Source of the DNA: Flavobacterium sp. N2038
GTDB taxonomy: Bacteria > Bacteroidota > Bacteroidia > Flavobacteriales > Flavobacteriaceae
Assembly (NCBI RefSeq): GCF_025947185.1
Contig: NZ_CP110001.1
Span: forward strand, 2,914,001-2,978,000
Direction: 5' to 3'
DNA length: 64,000 nt
Notes under the pieces: model-generated
Told to the model about the DNA's origin: nothing
Seen by the model: only the letters and a program-made list of their open reading frames with translations
Databases searched by the model: none
Part shown: one piece after another, positions 19,234-27,174 of the stretch
How the letters are laid out: the number at the start of each line of letters is the position of its first letter
Position numbering within the stretch: position 1 is the first letter of the stretch
Position numbers and translations under genes: made by a program

Positions 19234-20283
19234 TTATTTATTGTTTTCAGTCACTAATTCAGGTGTGTATAAAGCTGCTTGAAATTCCGGTTGGTAATCA
19301 TAGCGAACTAATTTTTTAAGTTCCAATGATTTGATAAAGGCTGATAACGGACCATCTGAAAGATTAAATTGAATATCTTCAGCCTTTTTGCTTGTTGCTT
19401 TTTTTATTGCTCTTACATCACTGTAACCGTGTGTTAACTGGCCTTTTGTATTAAGATTGATAAAATTCGAACGGTTAATTTCAGGTATTGAATTGGTAAC
19501 CTCTAATTTTTTACCTGTCATTGAAAAATCTAAATTCCCTTTTTCATCGTAATAAGTGAAAGTTACATTGTTTCCATCAGTGTTATAATCAATGGGGATT
19601 AACCATTTCGGTAAATTATATCCAACTTTTCCACGAACTCTTGCTAATTCGGTATTAACAGGCAATTTCAACACATAACCCCATAGACTTTTGTCATTTA
19701 CTTCACCCATTAAAGAAATCAGTCCCCAATTACTTTTATTTTGTTTAGTGGTTACAATAGAGATAGAGAGTTCATTGTATGAATCATTATCACAAAAATG
19801 GTAAGCATAGGAAGTAATAGCGATCAATCCTCTACCGGGTGTATAAGAAATCGGTTTGACCAATTCGTTTACTTCCGCAGGAAGTAGCTCTTTTATTTTG
19901 CTCATATCTGCTGTATAAATAGCAGTAATACTACTATTGCTGTAATAAAAGTTCGGTGAATATGTGATAAAGCCAACATCTTTTTCTTCTTTGTGAAGGG
20001 TTTTGAACCAGCTTAAATCTATATCAGGTCTTTCCTCTGCGACTACGGAAAGGGGTGAGTTGGAATGGAATCTATCAAACATACCGCCCTTTAAAACAGG
20101 TAGTTGATGACCTGCCAATTCAATAATGGTATCGTTTTTAGCTATTGAATCGTTGTTTATTGCTTTCAGATTTGAATTTGCAGATGCTGTATTAATGATG
20201 GCATTGCTTAGAAAGAAGCCTGGTATAAAAAGTAGAATTACACCAAGGACTACTACAAAAAATATGATTTTTATTTTTTTCAC
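19234..20283 (-). CDS. Acetoacetate decarboxylase-like protein, membrane-anchored
   Basis: A 349-residue protein starting at GTG 20283, with an N-terminal hydrophobic segment (residues 5-28) that would anchor it to the membrane or export it. The central region (about 130-260) resembles the acetoacetate decarboxylase fold: SYNELSISI matches the conserved YxEl segment and VRGKVGYNLPKWLI the conserved GxPK segment. The lysine of that segment aligns roughly with the family's conserved region, but I cannot confirm the catalytic Schiff-base lysine. The substrate is unknown. It is 12 bases from the DJ-1 gene upstream and 27 from the aldehyde dehydrogenase downstream, clearly one operon. Confidence 0.6.
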   Translation of the reverse strand: MKKIKIIFFVVVLGVILLFIPGFFLSNAIINTASANSNLKAINNDSIAKNDTIIELAGHQLPVLKGGMFDRFHSNSPLSVVAEERPDIDLSWFKTLHKEEKDVGFITYSPNFYYSNSSITAIYTADMSKIKELLPAEVNELVKPISYTPGRGLIAITSYAYHFCDNDSYNELSISIVTTKQNKSNWGLISLMGEVNDKSLWGYVLKLPVNTELARVRGKVGYNLPKWLIPIDYNTDGNNVTFTYYDEKGNLDFSMTGKKLEVTNSIPEINRSNFINLNTKGQLTHGYSDVRAIKKATSKKAEDIQFNLSDGPLSAFIKSLELKKLVRYDYQPEFQAALYTPELVTENNK

Positions 20284-20295
20284 TGTGTTATAGTT

Positions 20296-21012
20296 TTATT
20301 TAGTATCTGAGTTTGTTTTAATTTTTTCAAGTTCTTTCATTACTACTCTTGCCATTTCTTTAGAGCTAAAAGGATTTTGACCAGTAATTAAATTACCGTC
20401 AACAACTACTTTTGAAGTCATAGGAATAAAAGCTTTTTTATAATCGGAGTTTCTTTCCTTTAATGCTGCTTCAAGATTAAATGGAACTTTCTTTTTTCGT
20501 CCGGCAAGACTTTCTTCAAACCAATTAAATCCAGTTATCTTTTTGTCTTTTATCAAATAGTCGCCATTGGAAAGTTTAACATTCAACAATCCGCCTACAC
20601 CGTGACAAATCGCAGCCACTTTTTTATTGTTTTCGAAATGATCTTTAATGATTTTTTGTAGAATAGTATCATTTGGAAAATCATACATAGTCCCATGTCC
20701 ACCTGCTAAATAAACACAATCAAATTCTTGTTTTGATACTTCTTTTAAACTTTTGGTGTGCTTTAATTCTTCTCTAAATTGAATATTATTCCAATATCCT
20801 TTAGATACTTTATCCAAAACTAAAGGTCTTAAACTTTCAGGATCAATCGGTGTATCTCCACCGTTTGGACTTGCTATGGTAATTTCAAACCCTTGCTCTT
20901 TAGCTTTATCATAGATATGGGTAAGTTCACTGAGCCATAGACCAGTTGGCAATTGGCCATCGTCATACATATTAATCCCGGTAACAATAATTAATAATTT
21001 CAATGTGTTCAT
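20296..21012 (-). CDS. DJ-1/PfpI family protein (type 1 glutamine amidotransferase-like)
   Basis: A 238-residue DJ-1/PfpI protein from ATG 21012 (MNTLKLLIIVTG). It shows the nucleophile elbow AICHGVGG with Cys136 and the following His137, the YLAGGHGTMYDF strand-loop at 101-112 and a probable acidic partner near Glu29. This group includes Hsp31-type glyoxalase III and chaperone enzymes that detoxify methylglyoxal. The first M of the longest frame (TTG at 21054) would add 14 residues and is less likely. It is the first gene of the stress operon and lies about 72 bases downstream of the dyad motif at 21084-21100. Confidence 0.87.
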   Translation of the reverse strand: MNTLKLLIIVTGINMYDDGQLPTGLWLSELTHIYDKAKEQGFEITIASPNGGDTPIDPESLRPLVLDKVSKGYWNNIQFREELKHTKSLKEVSKQEFDCVYLAGGHGTMYDFPNDTILQKIIKDHFENNKKVAAICHGVGGLLNVKLSNGDYLIKDKKITGFNWFEESLAGRKKKVPFNLEAALKERNSDYKKAFIPMTSKVVVDGNLITGQNPFSSKEMARVVMKELEKIKTNSDTK

Positions 21013-21083
21013 AATATCTCTTTTTGATGATACAAAGTTCCGTCTTAAATGCAAAACAGAAGTAACCTAATCAACTGAAATTA

Positions 21084-21100
21084 TAACATAATCTCTGTTG
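21084..21100. promoter_or_regulatory. Dyad operator, copy 3 (TAACA-N7-TGTTG)
   Basis: TAACA at 21084-21088 and TGTTG at 21096-21100 flank TAATCTC. It is the same 5-7-5 layout and centre as at 15090 and 17831, here ahead of the operon that begins with the DJ-1 gene. Confidence 0.62.
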
Positions 21101-21742
21101 TTGAAATTTTAATTATAAAAAACGAGTCAGAAAGTAATTTGCTTGTAATATTAGGAACATTAATATTTGCGTATGCAAACGAAAATTGCAGATAATGATA
21201 AGGGCATATTTTTAAATCCGTAACTTTTTTAAATGCCTTTTTCGAATTCAAGAATTCCACAAAAAAATGTTACAACTTAATAACATTAAAAATGTATATG
21301 GATTAAAATGTCTTAATTTTTTTAACGTTTAACCCCTACATTACATACAAACCGTCTCCTATTTAGATATCAGATTAATTATCTTACAAAATAACCTCAG
21401 AATAAGCCAATTTCTTTAAATCATTCATAAAATGGTTTGTAAATTGTATCGTAGAGGTCACCACAGCCAAAAGGCGCCATTTGAATATAATTGGCGCCTT
21501 TTTTTATATTATCATTATTCAATAAATAAGTCAACTTCTTTCTATTAGCTAACAACGAAGACAAGGAAGAGGAAGTAAAAAAGGACAAAACAATTAAAGC
21601 AATCACACCGTTTTCTGTAATTTGTTTTTTCTAAAACTCTTTAGCAACTTAAAATCCTTACATTTACCCGCTGGCTAACCAAATTTCGCTGTATAATTAA
21701 TCCATTTAGCGGCGTCAGGTCAATTAACTTTAAGCAGTCAAG
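21101..21742. other. Gene-free stretch before the amidase gene, with a degenerate tRNA-tail-like element
   Basis: About 640 bases of AT-rich DNA. Short frames here (for example 21421-21606 minus) overlap the terminator and look spurious. The only structured part is at about 21427-21505: CATAAAATGGT and TAGAGGTCAC resemble the block at 24600-24634 and are followed by a terminator. Confidence 0.6.
21469..21505 (+). terminator. Terminator at the left edge of the amidase/amidoligase module
   Basis: GGCGCCA pairs with TGGCGCC (extended by A/T pairs) around a 12-base loop and is followed by a T-run. No gene precedes it on this strand for many kilobases, so it looks like the tail of a lost gene. 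GAGGTCAC, the 3' end of the tRNA-Arg gene plus one base, lies just upstream at 21454-21461. Confidence 0.7.
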
Positions 21743-22480
21743 ATGGAAAAACATACTGTAACAGTAGCATCGTTACCTTTAGATGATCATACACTATCTA
21801 ATATTCAGATCAAGAAAGCCAATTTGTTACCAGATCTAAAATCGCAGCTGGATTCTATGGAAATGAAAGAAAAACCGATAATGGATTCTGCCATTCCTTA
21901 TAGGGACCTGACTGATACAGCGAGTAAAAAAGAAAGTATTGCCCGAATAATTGATAAACTGGACGTTGAAACCAGTCTTAGATATCAAAGAACTCCAGAA
22001 GATACCTATTGCAATGTATACGCTTATGATTATTGCTATTTTGCTAAAGTATATCTTCCAACCGTTTGGTGGACTCCCGAATCCCTTGAAAAAATTATAC
22101 AAGGCCAAGATGTAAAAGCTGTTTTTGAACAAACCGTAGACCGTATCTATTCCAGTGCCATACACGACTGGTTTTTAGAATGGGGACCAAATTTTGGATG
22201 GGAAAAAATGTTTACAGCTGAAGAAATCCAACAGAAGGTAAATACCTATGGCGGAATTGGAATAATCTGCGCCAAGAGAAGGGAAAAAGGTCTCTCCGGA
22301 CACATTGTTCCCGTGGTTCCTGAAACCGAATTGCATAAAGCGTACCGCGAAAATGGCATTGTCGTATATCCGCTACAGTCACAGGCAGGAAAACTGAATT
22401 ACAATTACTTTTCGGAAGTGAGAAAAGACTGGTGGAATGATGATTTGTATTCCTCTTATGTGTTTTATTATCACGAATAA
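21743..22480 (+). CDS. Putative papain-like (NlpC/P60-CHAP type) amidase or peptidase
   Basis: A 245-residue protein without signal peptide. Residues 88-104 read TYCNVYAYDYCYFAKVY, with Cys90-Asn91 as in papain-like peptidoglycan amidases (T-[FY]-C-N-x-[FY]-xx-D). Later come HDWFLEWGPNFGW at 141-153 and SGHIVPVVPE at 185-194, with His187 as the probable second catalytic residue. The order Cys, Trp/Gly-rich element, then GHxxxVxP is that of NlpC/P60-CHAP enzymes, which cut or form amide bonds in cell wall or peptides. The first 75 residues are not recognised. It precedes a predicted amidoligase gene (gap 428 bases) and both lie between two related repeat blocks. Function is inferred from motifs only. 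Confidence 0.65.
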   Translation: MEKHTVTVASLPLDDHTLSNIQIKKANLLPDLKSQLDSMEMKEKPIMDSAIPYRDLTDTASKKESIARIIDKLDVETSLRYQRTPEDTYCNVYAYDYCYFAKVYLPTVWWTPESLEKIIQGQDVKAVFEQTVDRIYSSAIHDWFLEWGPNFGWEKMFTAEEIQQKVNTYGGIGIICAKRREKGLSGHIVPVVPETELHKAYRENGIVVYPLQSQAGKLNYNYFSEVRKDWWNDDLYSSYVFYYHE

Positions 22481-22908
22481 AAACGCAATTCGTCATATTG
22501 CTAAACATTAAAAAAAAATACTGATTATCAACGAGATAACTACTTGGAAATACGATAATAAAAAACTAGTTTTGCAACTTAGAAAAAACAAGAACAGCAA
22601 AAGTTGTGATTTAGCCGTTCCCTTGCTTAAATTATTGATACAAAAGCGATTAATAACACTGGTGATTTTATAATTCTATTATAAAATTTTACTCCTTATT
22701 TGATCTTTCCCTCGATAAAAAGTGCGAAATATCTAAAATACAAATTCCTATATTTTTAAAAGTAAACAAAGACTTTTATAATGGAGGCAATAATGTGCTT
22801 AATCCGTTATAGGTTTCCTGTCACTAATGCTAACCGCCGAATTTGTATCTTCAGATGAAATAATGCTTTAAAAATTATAATTAACCTTAAAAAAGAAAGT
22901 AAGTATAA
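22481..22908 (+). other. Spacer inside the amidase/amidoligase module
   Basis: No convincing coding frame, terminator or perfect -7 consensus is visible. The spacer is long enough for the amidoligase gene to have its own promoter, so an operon is not certain. Confidence 0.5.
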
Positions 22909-24450
22909 ATGACAGATAATCAGACAAAAAAATATTATTGGGGAATAGGATTGGAAAACGAAACCTACATGCAATTTGAAGAACCCCTAATAGTTTCTGG
23001 TGAATTTATACAAGAAAAAATTGGTTTTGAGAAATATAGTATTGATTATAGAAAATGCTATAAACCCGAAAGCCTGGCTCCTATGCTGAAAAAAGCTTTT
23101 AACCTGACTGAAAGCTATAAAGTAAGCCGAATGATGAACAGTCATTCGCTGGAAAAGCTCGATATCAATTATCAGCACAAGACATTATCGCCAATAAAAA
23201 CATTAATCAATACGGAAGCCGGTGAAACGATCGCAGAACCGATTGAAAATCCGGAATATCTGGGCAAATCGATCATGGAACTTTTCCTTGAAGATCAGCC
23301 ATACAACATTCAGAGTATGATTACCCAAAGAAACAAAACGATGGGATCTGTACATTTTGATGGTGATTCTATTGAATTTGTAACCAAATATTTTGAAAAC
23401 AGAACAATTACTGATTCCTGCAAAGAATTGAAAGCAACCAAAAAACTGTTTTTGGATAAAATCAACGAATCGTCTGTGTTAAACGGAAAATTAAATTTTC
23501 CGGATTACAACAACGGCCTTAATATGTTTATGACCAATCAGGAAAATCTGGTTTTGTTTAATAACGGAACCTACCATTTTCATATCACCTTGCCGTCATT
23601 AACAGAAGACAGCAGAATTGTGGATTACAATGATTTTGAAAAAACACATGCTAACGCCATTTACCTATTACAGTGGTTTGAGCCTTTTTTTATATCCACG
23701 CTCGGAAGCCCTGATATTATGGGCGTGATCAGTGATAAATACAGTTTAGACAAAAAATTCACTTTAGGTTCAATGCGAAATGCTATGTCTCGTTACATAG
23801 GTGTTGGGACCTATAACAAATCAATGCCAAAAGGTAAAATTCTAACCTATAAGGTGGACAATTTTAGAAAACTACTGAAATTTACAAAAGAAGAAAACAT
23901 CTGGTGGCGCGATCAGATTGAAGCCCACATGGAATATGAAATGCTTTCGGAAGTGGGGCTTGATTTTAATCAGGAAAAAATGTACCAGAGCGGTTTCGAA
24001 TTCAGAAGCTTTGACGAATTCCCGGCGGAGTATTTAAATGATGTTCTTTTTTCTATTATTCTAATTTGCGAACATTCCCTAAACCTGCCTGATGTACAAT
24101 GGGGACATGACAGCAGAATCTGGAATAACCTGGTCTTTAAAACCTTAAAAACAGGTTATGCCACTGAAATCAATGAAGATGAAAAGAAAGAGCTTTTAAA
24201 TTTACTACAGCTATTAAATCCCTCAGATTCTAATTACAGCACACTAAAATCAGAATTGGAAGCCATAATCATGCTGGATGAATTTTTCTTTAAAATTTTA
24301 GCTGTTTTGCATGACAAATACAAGGACAACAACATTTGCCTGGATGCTATGTACGGCCAAAAAACAAGCACACCTCCAAAATGGGACAATTTTAATAAAT
24401 ACCAGACCGAGAGGCATTTAAAGCAAATTGGCTCTTTCTGCGATAATTAA
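22909..24450 (+). CDS. Putative amidoligase (COOH-NH2 ligase, glutamine-synthetase fold)
   Basis: A 513-residue protein. It opens with WGIGLENETYMQF (11-23), the GxExE strand of the gamma-glutamyl-cysteine-ligase/amidoligase superfamily (Glu16, Glu18). A His-x-His pair in TYHFHITLPS (His223, His225) and FEFRSFDEFP with Glu364 and Arg366 are further metal/ATP-site motifs, and LLQWFEPFFISTLGSPDIM (253-271) is a typical helix. This fold uses ATP to join a carboxyl to an amine, as in GCS2, glutamine synthetase and the predicted amidoligases. The substrate is unknown; no carrier or precursor peptide is seen nearby. The gene to its left encodes a papain-like amidase, so the pair could make and break the same amide bond. 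It differs in length and detail from EgtA or GshA. Confidence 0.7.
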   Translation: MTDNQTKKYYWGIGLENETYMQFEEPLIVSGEFIQEKIGFEKYSIDYRKCYKPESLAPMLKKAFNLTESYKVSRMMNSHSLEKLDINYQHKTLSPIKTLINTEAGETIAEPIENPEYLGKSIMELFLEDQPYNIQSMITQRNKTMGSVHFDGDSIEFVTKYFENRTITDSCKELKATKKLFLDKINESSVLNGKLNFPDYNNGLNMFMTNQENLVLFNNGTYHFHITLPSLTEDSRIVDYNDFEKTHANAIYLLQWFEPFFISTLGSPDIMGVISDKYSLDKKFTLGSMRNAMSRYIGVGTYNKSMPKGKILTYKVDNFRKLLKFTKEENIWWRDQIEAHMEYEMLSEVGLDFNQEKMYQSGFEFRSFDEFPAEYLNDVLFSIILICEHSLNLPDVQWGHDSRIWNNLVFKTLKTGYATEINEDEKKELLNLLQLLNPSDSNYSTLKSELEAIIMLDEFFFKILAVLHDKYKDNNICLDAMYGQKTSTPPKWDNFNKYQTERHLKQIGSFCDN

Positions 24451-24598
24451 AAAAAGTATATCTAAATACAAAATGGGTGCAAATTCTGGTAAAAGTGAGA
24501 TAATTTTACATCAATCACCAACTGGACATCCAAACCAAATTGTTTAAGCCATTCAAAGACAGACCTTACAAATAGTAGGTTAATATCTTCAAATCCTC

Positions 24599-24635
24599 CA
24601 TAAAATGGTGCGAAATCTGTCCGTTAGAGGTCACT
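24599..24635 (+). repeat. Direct repeat block B, related to 21427-21462
   Basis: CATAAAATGGT and TAGAGGTCAC occur here and, in the same order and orientation, at 21427-21462; the roughly 36-40 bases between and around them are about three-quarters identical. GAGGTCACT also matches the 3' end of the tRNA-Arg gene at 13655-13663. The two blocks bracket the amidase/amidoligase module. Confidence 0.5.
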
Positions 24636-24674
24636 AAATTAAAATCCCATTTCTAACGGAATGGGATTTTTTTT
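24620..24674 (+). terminator. Terminator with a competing upstream hairpin
   Basis: AAAATCCCAT (24641-24650) pairs with ATGGGATTTT (24661-24670) and is followed by T. TCCGTTAGA (24620-24628) is fully complementary to TCTAACGGA (24652-24660), the terminator loop, so a 9-bp alternative hairpin would exclude the terminator stem. A related terminator occurs at 28179-28213. Confidence 0.7.
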
Positions 24675-24976
24675 ATGCCTTTTCTTTAGTATTCAACTAA
24701 TCTTCGCAGGAATCAAATATTTAGAATATCAATTTACGAATAATTATATGTAAAATATTTTAAAAATATGGATTATCAAAACCACTGCTAACCATAATAT
24801 GTCTTTTTTATGAGTAGAAATACATTTTGAATAAAATCTCTAATCTTTTGCAACAATAGAATAGGATCAAAAAGTTTAATCTTCTTTGTTAATTCATTTA
24901 AAACATAAATTATTTATATTAGCTCAAAGAATATAATAACAAGTATTGGCTTTCGCCAAAATCTTAAAATAAACTA

Positions 24977-26047
24977 ATGAACCAAAGAGAAACTGATTTA
25001 ATTAAAATAAAAAAAATTATAACCGAGAAAGACAGTGATGGAGCGTATAAAAAAGCTTTTTCTTTTATTCACACCTACGAAGAAGACGAAGAAATTCTTT
25101 TACTTCTTTGTCAAATCTTCGAATCAGACTGGCACAAGAATCATGAAAATATGGCTCAGACTTTTCAGTATCTTTCAAATCCTATTACGGCAGAAACTTT
25201 ATTTAAAGTAGCATTTTCTGATTTTGAATATATTAGATGGAATGAATATTTTCCTTTACAAAGAAAATGCACTTGGGCACTTGCAGACATAGGTACTAAT
25301 GAGGCTAAAAAATATCTAGAACAAATAGCACAACAAGCCAATGAAACAATAGCTAAATACGCAACCAAAAGGCTGGTAAAATGGGATTTTGAGTTCAGAA
25401 GAAAATTTCCTACAATAGGAGAATCACGCTATGAAGGCTTTGAAATAGCACTTGAAAATTATTCAGACAGGCTAAAAGAGTTAGCGCAAAAAGGACAAGA
25501 TATAATAGGTTATGTCATGAAAAATGTTGCCATTATAGAAACTGCCCCACCATATGATGGTAAAGTAACGGAGTATATTGTATTATATCTGGTTAATAAA
25601 AAAAGTACAGCTGCCACTATTACAGAAAGCCAAGATCTTAAAAAACCTGACTATAGCAGCTTGAAAACAAACACATTGTACCTTAGTTTTCTATCAATAA
25701 TGCACGATTACAGCTCGCGAGAAAAAGAAAATCAGGAAAGTGTATTGGCTCTTTGGATAAAAAAAGAAGTCTTTAAAGAAATTTTACAAAAAGTAACACC
25801 AAATTGGAATCCCGATTATGATTATTTTGGAAAAGAACTCGAAAGACAAACCATTCAACTTGATTTAAACGAAGAGGATTTTGAGAAATTGATAAAAGAA
25901 AAAATTGATTTTGTATTCGACGTTTCTGATTTTATTAAAGAACAAAAACAATATATCGACCAAAATCAGATTGAAAAACTAATGCTTCCTAAAGAAAGAA
26001 TAGTTGATTTTGAAACGCCCGAACTCATTGATGAGCAATGGATGTGA
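24977..26047 (+). CDS. Protein of unknown function with HEAT-like N-terminal helices
   Basis: I do not recognise this 356-residue protein. Its first 140 residues are alpha-helical and contain PBS-lyase/HEAT-like segments (CTWALADIGTNEAKKYLEQIAQQANETIAKYATKRL around 94-130). The remainder is a mixed, strongly charged domain with DFEKLIKEKIDFVFDVSDF. There is no signal peptide or membrane segment. It lies in the accessory island between the amidoligase module and several orphan genes. HEAT-like orphans in such places are sometimes immunity or adaptor proteins, which is speculation here. The reading frame, start and codon use look genuine. Confidence 0.6.
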   Translation: MNQRETDLIKIKKIITEKDSDGAYKKAFSFIHTYEEDEEILLLLCQIFESDWHKNHENMAQTFQYLSNPITAETLFKVAFSDFEYIRWNEYFPLQRKCTWALADIGTNEAKKYLEQIAQQANETIAKYATKRLVKWDFEFRRKFPTIGESRYEGFEIALENYSDRLKELAQKGQDIIGYVMKNVAIIETAPPYDGKVTEYIVLYLVNKKSTAATITESQDLKKPDYSSLKTNTLYLSFLSIMHDYSSREKENQESVLALWIKKEVFKEILQKVTPNWNPDYDYFGKELERQTIQLDLNEEDFEKLIKEKIDFVFDVSDFIKEQKQYIDQNQIEKLMLPKERIVDFETPELIDEQWM

Positions 26048-26145
26048 GCAACTTTAACCCCTGAAAAATAAACCATAACTAAATCTGATAAACCATAAAT
26101 TAAAAATAGTAACAATTTAACATTTAACCCTAACGATACATACAA

Positions 26146-26514
26146 CTATTCATCTGCCACTTCAATAACGCCAAAAACATGGCAACTGTAATACTCTCTA
26201 TACTCCTTAAAATTAAAAATCACTAAGAACTCTTTTTTACAATTATTTGAAAATGTTTTTAGGTAGCGATATTCATGTTTCCTGTCTTCTCTTTTTAAAT
26301 TTTCAAGCTTATCAACTCCTAATTTTGCAAGTTCTTCATACGTCATTTCATCTTTATCTACAGCTTCATTAAGAGAAGCTGATTTTTTTAATGACAAAAT
26401 TGTTTGGTGCTTTTCTCCTTTATCATTACAGTAAAAAGTAAGCGCTACTTCATCATCATAGTAGTTTACGGGAAAAGTTTCCTGGCTTAGTTGTATTTTC
26501 TTTATACAAATCAT
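26146..26514 (-). CDS. Small protein of unknown function
   Basis: A 122-residue frame from ATG 26514 (MICIKKIQLSQETF); a GTG at 26529 would add five residues. It has no signal peptide or membrane segment, many charged residues and a predicted beta-rich start. No family is recognised. It is followed on the same strand, upstream, by an 88-residue orphan after 82 bases, and the two may be co-transcribed. Size and location in an island suggest a possible immunity-like role, without direct evidence. Confidence 0.5.
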   Translation of the reverse strand: MICIKKIQLSQETFPVNYYDDEVALTFYCNDKGEKHQTILSLKKSASLNEAVDKDEMTYEELAKLGVDKLENLKREDRKHEYRYLKTFSNNCKKEFLVIFNFKEYREYYSCHVFGVIEVADE

Positions 26515-26596
26515 ATTCTTCAGTTTCACTGTTGTTTTTACAATTATTGACTTAATAATTTTATTCCTTATGCTTACAGTTTATATATTTTTACTT

Positions 26597-26863
26597 TTAC
26601 ACCTCATAATCTGAAGGAAATGGATAATCTGCAATAGGTAACCAGCTCTCCTGTCTTTTTGCTAAATAATATTGAATCTGTCCTAATTTATACGAATACT
26701 CATGTATTAATTCTCCTTTAGTATCCTTAAAATCAATACAAACAAAAGGAGAACCATCAATCACTTCATCAGTAACTTCAATATCAGTTCTGTTTTCTCT
26801 ATTAAATTTATATGTATATTGACGCGCTGCAATAGGTGCGTACATTACCTGTCTTACCTTCAT
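26597..26863 (-). CDS. Small protein of unknown function
   Basis: An 88-residue frame with a clean ATG (26861-26863). It is rich in Tyr, Asp and Glu (QYTYKFNRENRTDIEVTDEV) with no signal peptide. No family is recognised. It is divergent from the secreted-protein gene at 27175 and shares with it a 311-base control region that holds an inverted repeat. Confidence 0.5.
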   Translation of the reverse strand: MKVRQVMYAPIAARQYTYKFNRENRTDIEVTDEVIDGSPFVCIDFKDTKGELIHEYSYKLGQIQYYLAKRQESWLPIADYPFPSDYEV

Positions 26864-27174
26864 TATTTTAATATTTTAAATTATCAATCAGTATTATATC
26901 TACATTAGGGAATAAAACTATTACCTCTTAATAAATTTAAATATGCATATGTTTTAACATATTTTAATTCAACTACTTAGTTGTTACGTTCCCAATGTAT
27001 CAAGATTACCGAAATTTACACTCACATTGATACAAAAGTATGCAACAAATTAAAAAAACCTTTTGATGATTTATAAGCTTATTATTTTATATTTGATAAT
27101 AAATAAACCCTGTCGTTTCTACTAGTTGGGCAGCATAATCTTAAAAATCAAAATCAGAATTTATTAAAAAACAG
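26864..27174. other. Divergent control region with inverted repeat GTATCAA-N23-TTGATAC
   Basis: GTATCAA at 26997-27003 and TTGATAC at 27027-27033 form a 7-bp inverted repeat between divergent genes, suggesting a regulator site. The promoter at 27063-27095 is downstream of it. Nothing else is seen. Confidence 0.45.
27063..27095 (+). promoter_or_regulatory. Promoter TTG-N22-TATATTTG of the 27175 gene
   Basis: TTG at 27063-27065 and TATATTTG at 27088-27095 are 22 bases apart, within the Bacteroidota range. The leader to the ATG is about 75 bases. Confidence 0.6.

Larger units (their letters stand above)
24451..24976. other. Intergenic region with degenerate tRNA-tail-like block and terminator
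   Basis: Besides the block at 24597-24674 this stretch holds a weaker relative of it at about 24470-24488 (ATGGGTGCAAATTCTG compared with ATGGTGCGAAATCTG). No coding frame is supported. The last 200 bases are plain AT-rich upstream DNA of the next gene. Confidence 0.5.

Noticed and set aside
21421..21606. Minus-strand frame of 61 codons
   Set aside because: It runs through the terminator stem and the repeat block, starts without context and shows no family features.
22481..22908. Riboswitch in the spacer of the amidase/amidoligase module
   Set aside because: No conserved multi-stem structure or terminator near the start of the second gene is visible.
24597..24640. A second tRNA gene ending in GAGGTCAC
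   Set aside because: No acceptor, D or anticodon stems can be drawn; only a short 3'-like tail is similar.
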